DNA of 7,105 nucleotides, from the NCBI GenBank assembly GCA_900555375.1, contig USLC01000036.1, forward strand, positions 1 through 7,105. Direction: 5' to 3'. This document shows, piece after piece, positions 1 to 5,100 of the stretch. A program made the position numbers and the translations under genes. The notes beneath the pieces were generated by a model. That model was given only the letters and a program-made list of their open reading frames with translations, was not told the origin of the DNA and ran no database searches. Position 1 is the stretch's first letter; each line of letters begins with the position of its first letter. The stretch comes from an uncultured Eubacteriales bacterium. Its GTDB lineage: Bacteria > Bacillota > Clostridia > Monoglobales > Monoglobaceae.

Positions 1-43
1 CCGCCGCCATAATTAATATGTATATATAACTGTTGTTTGTCAT
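1..43 (-). CDS. azlD: AzlD-type branched-chain amino-acid transporter small subunit (5' end only)
   Basis: Only the first 14 codons lie in the window; the gene continues past position 1 on the minus strand. The visible start reads MTNNSYIYILIMAA, a short polar lead followed by the beginning of a hydrophobic helix, as expected for the small membrane partner of AzlC. The ATG (43-41) overlaps the azlC stop codon in an ATGA arrangement, typical of translationally coupled azlC-azlD pairs. A good ribosome site, CGGAGG (56-51), lies 7 nt upstream inside the end of azlC. AzlD-family proteins are about 100 residues long and, with AzlC, form an inner-membrane exporter of branched-chain amino acids (B. 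subtilis AzlCD, E. coli YgaZH). The identification rests mainly on position and overlap, because the visible peptide is too short for a family match on its own. Confidence 0.72.
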   Translation of the reverse strand, partial: MTNNSYIYILIMAA

Positions 44-771
44 TTTATATCCTCCGTTTTAGGCTCTCTGGGAAATATCAAAGCCGCCGCGGATGAAATT
101 GCCGCGGTGAGAATAATTGTTTTTGTCCCCTCTGAAATGCCGTCAAATATTGAGAGATTTGCGGCGGCATAGCTTGCCGCAAAGCAGAATATAATAATAC
201 CTGCTATAACTTTATCCTTGCGTGCGGGCGGAATTATTACTGCCAAAAACATTCCGTAAAGGGCAACGCTTAAAGCACTGACAAGCCGCAAAGGAAGAAT
301 GCTTCCGGCGATTGCGCCGAGGGCTGTTCCCACTGCCCACCCGGGAGCCGCAACAGCTATTGCGCCGTACATATAAAACGGATTTACCGTCCCCGGATTT
401 GAGATAGAAATTGCAAACAGCTCATCGGTTGTGTAAAAGCCCATCAGCATTCTGTGAAACAGATTTGTGTCGGGCGAGATACGCTGACTGAGTGCACAGG
501 TCATAAGCATATACCTTGCGTTTGCGATAAAGGTCATAATAGCGATTTCTATATATGCGGCCTTTGCCGCAATGAGAGTTATTCCTGCATATTCGCCTGC
601 AGAGGCGTTACACAGCGCGCTGACTATAAATGACTGAAAAACCGAAAGCCCTGCATTTTTCGCCGCTATTCCGAGCGAAAAAGATACCGCGAGGTAACCC
701 AAGGCGATGGGAATACCGTCGCGGAGACCGCTGCGGAAAGCAATTAAATTTTTCTCTTTGGTTGACTGCAC
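40..771 (-). CDS. azlC: AzlC family branched-chain amino-acid exporter large subunit
   Basis: This encodes a 243-residue integral membrane protein of the AzlC/YgaZ family, the large subunit of a two-component exporter of valine, leucine, isoleucine or analogues. Family hallmarks are visible: an N-terminal segment GLRDGIPIALGYLAVSFSLG (about residues 15-34), the small-residue-rich stretch SALCNASAGEYAGITL (51-66), the conserved ANARYMLM (83-90), and the TTDELFAI motif (114-121) after the first helical bundle. Hydrophobic segments fall near residues 19-36, 44-66, 70-90, 132-158, 163-181, 188-205 and 219-233. The length is normal for the family (about 230-250). The start is GTG (771-769), chosen because AAGGAG (785-780) sits 8 nt upstream; the nearest in-frame ATG lies well inside the conserved domain. 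It is followed by azlD with a 4-nt overlap. galE lies 62 nt upstream on the same strand, with a hairpin between them. The precise substrate cannot be read from the sequence. Confidence 0.9.
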   Translation of the reverse strand: MQSTKEKNLIAFRSGLRDGIPIALGYLAVSFSLGIAAKNAGLSVFQSFIVSALCNASAGEYAGITLIAAKAAYIEIAIMTFIANARYMLMTCALSQRISPDTNLFHRMLMGFYTTDELFAISISNPGTVNPFYMYGAIAVAAPGWAVGTALGAIAGSILPLRLVSALSVALYGMFLAVIIPPARKDKVIAGIIIFCFAASYAAANLSIFDGISEGTKTIILTAAISSAAALIFPREPKTEDIK

Positions 772-803
772 GATAAAAACTCCTTATCAATAATTATGAG
801 TAT

Positions 804-827
804 CGGCTCCCCTAAAAAGAGGAGCCG
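804..827 (-). terminator. GC-rich hairpin between galE and azlC (weak terminator or attenuator)
   Basis: CGGCTCC (804-810) pairs perfectly with GGAGCCG (821-827). Two more inner pairs (C812-G819, T813-A818) follow one mismatch and close a four-nt loop. The hairpin begins 6 nt after the galE stop codon on the minus strand, the usual position for a terminator. The downstream minus-strand sequence (ATACTCATAATTATT) is AT-rich but lacks a continuous T run, so termination may be partial and azlC/azlD may receive read-through from the galE promoter. I see no convincing separate promoter for azlC in this gap. Confidence 0.45.
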
Positions 828-833
828 TATACT

Positions 834-1847
834 TTAGTTTTTATATCCGTTAGGATTTTTGGTCTGCCAGTTCCATGTGTCGGCGCACATTTCGTCAAGT
901 GTGTGTACAGCCTTGAAACCAAGCTCTTTATTTGCTTTTGACGGGTCTGCATAGCAGGCGGCGATGTCTCCGGGACGTCTGCCTACGATTTTGTAGTTTA
1001 TGTCCTTGCCGCAAGCCTTTGAGAATGCCTTTACCATATCCAAAACGCTGTAGCCCGTTCCCGTACCCAGATTGTAGATTAAAACGCCCTTTTCGTCTTT
1101 AATTTTTTCAAGAGCGTTAAGATGACCAACTGCCAAATCGGTAACGTGGATGTAATCGCGAACGCCCGTGCCGTCTTTTGTGTCATAGTCATCGCCGAAG
1201 ACCGAAAGGCATTTGAGCTTTCCGATAGCCACCTGAGAAATGTAAGGCATAAGGTTATTCGGAATACCGTTGGGGTCTTCACCTATGAGACCGCTTTTAT
1301 GAGCACCTACCGGGTTGAAGTATCTGAGCAGAATAACGCCCCAGTCGGGATCGGATTTGCATAAATCCTTTAAAATATATTCAATGGTCAGCTTTGTCTG
1401 ACCGTAGGGGTTTGTGCACGAAAGCGGAAAATCCTCTTTTATCGGAACGGTGTGCGGGTCTCCGTATACTGTTGCGGAGGAAGAGAATACCATCTTTTTG
1501 ACATTGTGCTTATTCATTATATCCAAAAGGTTTAAGGTTCCGGTAATGTTATTGTGATAATAACGAAGAGGCTGAGCAACACTCTCGCCGACAGCCTTAA
1601 GACCTGCGAAGTGGATTACCGCGTCGAATTTGTTTTCTGCAAATACTTTGTCAGTCGCGTCATAGTCAAGAAGGTCAACCTTGTAAAAAGGAAAATCCTT
1701 TCCCGTAATTCTTTTAACGCGCTCAAGCGCCTCTTCACAGCTGTTGTCAAGATTGTCAAGAACCGCGATATCGTAACCGTTTTCAAGAAGCTCAACACAG
1801 GTGTGGCTGCCTATATAGCCGGCACCGCCGGTAACCAGAATATTCAT
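834..1847 (-). CDS. galE: UDP-glucose 4-epimerase
   Basis: This encodes a 337-residue cytoplasmic NAD-dependent epimerase interconverting UDP-glucose and UDP-galactose. It is an extended short-chain dehydrogenase/reductase, close in length to E. coli GalE (338) and similar along its whole length. The NAD-binding glycine motif TGGAGYIGSHT is at residues 6-16, IHFAGLKAVGESV at 78-90, and the catalytic triad is Ser124 (in SSSATVYG) with Tyr148 and Lys152 (in YGQTK). RYFNPVGAH (175-183), GVRDYIHVTDLA (228-239) and YNLGTG (258-263) belong to the sugar-nucleotide side. Residue 298 is Cys where E. coli has Tyr299 and human GALE has Cys307, which suggests it also epimerises UDP-GlcNAc/UDP-GalNAc. The start is the ATG at 1847-1845: an in-frame TTG lies two codons upstream, but AGGGGA (1861-1856) is 8 nt from the ATG and only 2 nt from the TTG. 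Without galK or galT beside it, a role in supplying glycan precursors is more likely than galactose catabolism (inference). Confidence 0.97.
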   Translation of the reverse strand: MNILVTGGAGYIGSHTCVELLENGYDIAVLDNLDNSCEEALERVKRITGKDFPFYKVDLLDYDATDKVFAENKFDAVIHFAGLKAVGESVAQPLRYYHNNITGTLNLLDIMNKHNVKKMVFSSSATVYGDPHTVPIKEDFPLSCTNPYGQTKLTIEYILKDLCKSDPDWGVILLRYFNPVGAHKSGLIGEDPNGIPNNLMPYISQVAIGKLKCLSVFGDDYDTKDGTGVRDYIHVTDLAVGHLNALEKIKDEKGVLIYNLGTGTGYSVLDMVKAFSKACGKDINYKIVGRRPGDIAACYADPSKANKELGFKAVHTLDEMCADTWNWQTKNPNGYKN

Positions 1848-1855
1848 AATCAAAG

Positions 1856-1861
1856 TCCCCT
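1856..1861 (-). promoter_or_regulatory. galE ribosome binding site (decides the start)
   Basis: AGGGGA on the minus strand lies 8 nt before the ATG at 1847. It would be only 2 nt from an in-frame TTG at 1853-1851, so the ATG is the better start and the protein begins MNILVTGG, as in E. coli GalE (MRVLVTGG). Confidence 0.8.
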
Positions 1862-1897
1862 TTTAATTTGTATTTTATTAATCCTATCCAAGTCAGT

Positions 1898-1926
1898 ATG
1901 TTATCACAAAATAAATAATTTGTCAA
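1898..1926 (-). promoter_or_regulatory. sigma-A-type promoter of galE
   Basis: On the minus strand a perfect -35 TTGACA (1926-1921) is followed by a 17-nt AT-rich spacer and a -10 TAACAT (1903-1898, four of six consensus bases with the key TA and final T). The predicted start of transcription is near 1891, giving a leader of about 44 nt to the galE ATG. The DNA just upstream of the -35 is very AT-rich and carries a phased direct repeat (1941-1977), which could act as an UP element or regulator site. Confidence 0.8.
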
Positions 1927-1940
1927 TCGTGAAAGATAGC

Positions 1941-1977
1941 ATATTTCTGATATTTTAATAGTATATTTTTGATATTT
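1941..1977. repeat. 15-nt direct repeat, 22-nt period, upstream of the galE promoter
   Basis: ATATTTCTGATATTT (1941-1955) and ATATTTTTGATATTT (1963-1977) match at 14 of 15 positions. Their starts are 22 nt apart, close to two turns of B-DNA, so both copies face the same side of the helix. The first copy begins 15 nt upstream of the galE -35 box. The DNA is AT-rich, so chance similarity is possible; a tandem protein-binding site or UP-like element is an inference. Confidence 0.45.
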
Positions 1978-2004
1978 GGCGGGAATTAAACGCTTGATGT
2001 TTTT

Positions 2005-2025
2005 ATAACAATTTCCACTTGTAAT
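2005..2025. promoter_or_regulatory. imperfect inverted repeat overlapping the rightward -35 (candidate operator)
   Basis: ATAACAA (2005-2011), seven bases, then TTGTAAT (2019-2025) form an interrupted dyad with six of seven arm positions complementary. The right arm overlaps the predicted -35 hexamer of the rightward promoter (2019-2024), so a bound dimeric regulator would affect polymerase access. The arms are AT-rich and the element is seen once. The LysR-type protein encoded at 6470 is one candidate binder, by inference only. Confidence 0.3.
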
Positions 2026-2047
2026 TTAAGGTGCGTTATGCTATAAT
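2019..2047 (+). promoter_or_regulatory. extended -10 promoter for the fused activase gene
   Basis: A perfect -10 TATAAT (2042-2047) is preceded by TGC (2039-2041), the TGn of an extended -10 element. A weaker -35, TTGTAA (2019-2024, four of six matches), lies 17 nt upstream. Transcription would begin near 2054, giving a leader of about 93 nt before the ATG at 2147. This promoter should drive the fused activase/reductase gene and probably the LysR-type gene behind it, since no terminator or promoter is visible between them. Confidence 0.7.
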
Positions 2048-2080
2048 TACTTTTGATTTGATTCTGATTGACATAAACCG

Positions 2081-2106
2081 CCGTTTGGCGACAAAACGCC
2101 GCGCGG
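2081..2106 (+). other. stem-loop in the leader of the activase mRNA
   Basis: Bases 2081-2090 and 2097-2106 can form a ten-position stem with one mismatch (T2085/C2102) and two G-T wobbles (T2084-G2103, T2086-G2101), closed by a six-base ACAAAA loop. The upper part is GGCG/CGCC. It lies downstream of the predicted transcription start and about 40 nt before the start codon, leaving the GGAGG site (2135-2139) free. The flanking TTTT at 2111-2114 is too short and too distant for a confident terminator. It could stabilise the 5' end or act in attenuation. I do not recognise it as a known riboswitch. Confidence 0.4.
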
Positions 2107-2146
2107 ACGATTTTGAATAAAAATTCTCAGGCTTGGAGGATTAAGT

Positions 2147-5100
2147 ATGAAAGAATATAAAGCCGGTATCGACATAGGTTCAACAACGGTTAAACTTGTT
2201 TTGCTTGATGATGATAACAATTTAATATTCGGACAGTACCGTAGACATTGCTCGCACACTCAGCGGACGCTGGCAGAGCTTCTGTGCGAGGCGGAGGAAT
2301 ACACTGGCAAGTGCCGCATTAAGGCAAAAATTACAGGCTCGGGCTCGATTAATCTGGGTAAGGCTCTCGGCATTGATTTTGTACAGGAGGTTGTCGCTGT
2401 TGCCTCTGCCCTTAGATATACGGCTCCGCAGACCGATGTGGCAATCGAACTCGGCGGTGAGGATGCAAAAATTATCTACTTTGACGGCGGAATAGACGAG
2501 CGTATGAACGGCGTTTGCGCCGGCGGAACGGGTTCGTTTATAGACCAGATGGCGGCTCTTTTGCAGACCGATGCCTCGGGACTTAATGCCGAGGCGGAAA
2601 ATTACCGTGAGATTTATCCGATTGCCGCAAGATGCGGAGTGTTTGCAAAAACCGATATTCAGCCGCTTATTAACGAGGGGGCCACAAAGGCAGACCTCGC
2701 CGCCTCTATTTTTCAGGCGGTTGTAAATCAAACCATTTCGGGTCTTGCGTGCGGAAAACCAATCCGCGGATGCGTTGCCTTTCTCGGTGGCCCGCTGCAT
2801 TTTTTACCCGAACTTAAATCTGCGTTTATACGCACGCTTAAGCTTACGCCCGAAACAACGGTAGACCCCGAAAATTCGCATTTGTTTGCGGCTATGGGCG
2901 CGGCTCTCGAAGCGGACGAGGCGGCGGACAGCTTAAATATGGATGATTTGATTTTAAAGCTTAATGACGGAGTAAGTATGGACTTTGAAATCAAACGGCT
3001 TGAACCTCTGTTTGCGGACAAGGGCGAATTTGACGATTTTTGTCTGCGCCACAGCAAGGCGGTTGTTAAAAAGGAAGAGCTTTCGGAGTATAAGGGCAAG
3101 TGCTTTATGGGAATCGACGCAGGCTCTACCACAACCAAGATGGCGCTTATAGGAGATAAGGGTCAGCTTTTATATTCGTTTTATTCGGGCAATCAGGGAA
3201 GCCCCATAAAAACTGCTGTTTCTGCGATAGCAGAACTTAAAGACAGGCTGCCGGACGGGGCGGAGATTGCATACTCGTGCTCTACCGGGTACGGAGAGGC
3301 TTTGCTTAAATCGGCATTCTGCCTTGATGAGGGAGAGGTTGAAACCATCGCCCATTGTACGGCGGCGTCATTTTTTAATGCCGATGTTGACTGTGTTTTG
3401 GATATCGGCGGTCAGGATATGAAATGCATAAAGCTTAAGAATAATTCGGTTGACAACGTGCTTCTTAATGAGGCCTGTTCGTCGGGCTGCGGCTCTTTTA
3501 TCGAAAACTTTGCCACATCGCTCAGCTATACTGCGGCGGATTTTGCAAATGAAGCGTTGTTTGCGAAAAATCCCGTAGACCTCGGCACGCGCTGCACCGT
3601 TTTTATGAACTCTAATGTTAAACAGGCACAGAAAGAGGGGGCGTCGGTCGCCGATATCTCGGCGGGACTTGCCTACTCGGTTATAAAAAATGCGCTGTTT
3701 AAGGTTATAAAGCTTGCCGACGCCAAAGACCTCGGCGAGAATATAGTCGTTCAGGGAGGAACGTTTTATAACAAAGCTGTTTTGCGCGCGTTTGAGAAGA
3801 TTGCGGGGGTTGAGGCGATTTGCCCCGATATTTCGGGAATTATGGGCGCCTTTGGAGCGGCGCTTATAGCAAAACAGCGTTATAACGGCGAAAAGTCAAC
3901 TATGCTTCCGCTTGACGAAATTTTAAAGCTTACATACACAACTTCAACCGTGCGCTGCGGCAAATGCGCAAATAACTGTATGCTTACCGTTAACAAATTT
4001 CCGGGCGGAAGACGGCACATAACAGGCAACCGCTGTGAAAAGGGATTGGGCGGAACTTCGGAGAAAAAGAGCGCCCCGAATATGTTTGAATATAAGCGAA
4101 AGAGACTTTTTGATTACAAGCCGCTTGCGGAGCAGGAAGCAAAGCGCGGAGTTATAGGAATCCCGCGGGTTTTGAATATATACGAGAATTATCCGTTCTG
4201 GGCAACATTTTTTAAAAAACTCGGATTTTCGGTGGTTGTCTCTCCTTTGTCCGACAGAAAGATTTATGAGCTCGGAATGGAGTCGATTCCGTCCGAGTCG
4301 GAATGTTATCCCGCAAAGCTTGCGCACGGACACGTTCAATGGCTGATAAATCAAGGGATTAAAACTATCTTTCATCCCTGCGTTTTTTACGAGCATCAGG
4401 AAACGCCGGGGGCGCAGAATCATTATAACTGCCCGATAGTTGTGTCGTATCCGGAAAATCTTAAAAATAATGTTGAAGACCTTGACTTAAAAAATATCAA
4501 TTATATCAGACCTTTTATCGCGTTTACCGATGAAAAGACAGCGGCAGACCGTCTTGTGCGGCTGTGCGGAAAGGAATGGGACATTCCTGCTGCAGAGGTT
4601 CGCAATGCGGTTAAGTGTGCGTGGAAAGAGCAGCGCGCGGCAAAAGATGATATAAAGCGCGAGGGAAAGAGAATCTTTAAGCTTATGGAGAAGGAGAAGG
4701 GTTGCGGCATTGCGCTTGTCGGAAGACCTTATCATATCGACCCCGAGATTAATCACGGAATACCCGAGATGATAGCGTCGTACGGGCTGACTGTGTTTAC
4801 GGAGGACAGCTTGCCGATAGACTTTACTCCGCAGAGACCCGTCAGGGTAAATGACCAATGGGTGTACCATTCAAGGCTTTACACGGCGGCGGAGTTTGTA
4901 AGCAAGCGCGACGATATGGAGCTTATTCAGCTTAACTCCTTCGGCTGCGGACTTGACGCGGTTACCACCGATGAGGTTTGCGAGATTATGGAGGGGGCGA
5001 ACAAGCTTTACACCGTCCTTAAAATAGATGAGGTAAATAATCTCGGCGCGGCGAGAATCAGAATCAGAAGTCTGCTTGCCGCAATGAAGATGAGGAGAGA

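Larger units (their letters stand above)
1848..2146. other. divergent intergenic regulatory region between galE and the activase gene
   Basis: This 299-nt gap holds the galE promoter, the phased direct repeat, the imperfect dyad, the extended -10 promoter, the leader hairpin and both ribosome sites. The left two thirds are strongly AT-rich, while 2078-2108 is GC-rich. I found no small open reading frame with a ribosome site, no tRNA and no recognisable riboswitch. Confidence 0.7.

Noticed and set aside
1851..1853. In-frame TTG as the galE start, adding two residues
   Set aside because: The ribosome site would be only 2 nt from it, whereas the ATG at 1847 has 8-nt spacing and gives the family-typical N-terminus.
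1554..1958. Plus-strand open frame running through galE and its promoter
   Set aside because: It overlaps most of the well-conserved N-terminal half of galE in antisense and crosses the galE promoter; no domain is recognisable.
1941..1977. CRISPR-like or mobile-element repeat
   Set aside because: There are only two short AT-rich copies with a 7-nt gap; no array, no transposase and no terminal inverted repeats are present.
2068..2073. Perfect TTGACA hexamer on the plus strand in the activase leader
   Set aside because: No -10-like hexamer is found 16-18 nt downstream; the sequence there is ACAAAACGCC. The extended -10 promoter at 2019-2047 is far better.
2222..2800. Minus-strand open frame of 192 codons opposite the first activase module
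   Set aside because: It is antisense to the intact activase motifs and has no domain of its own.
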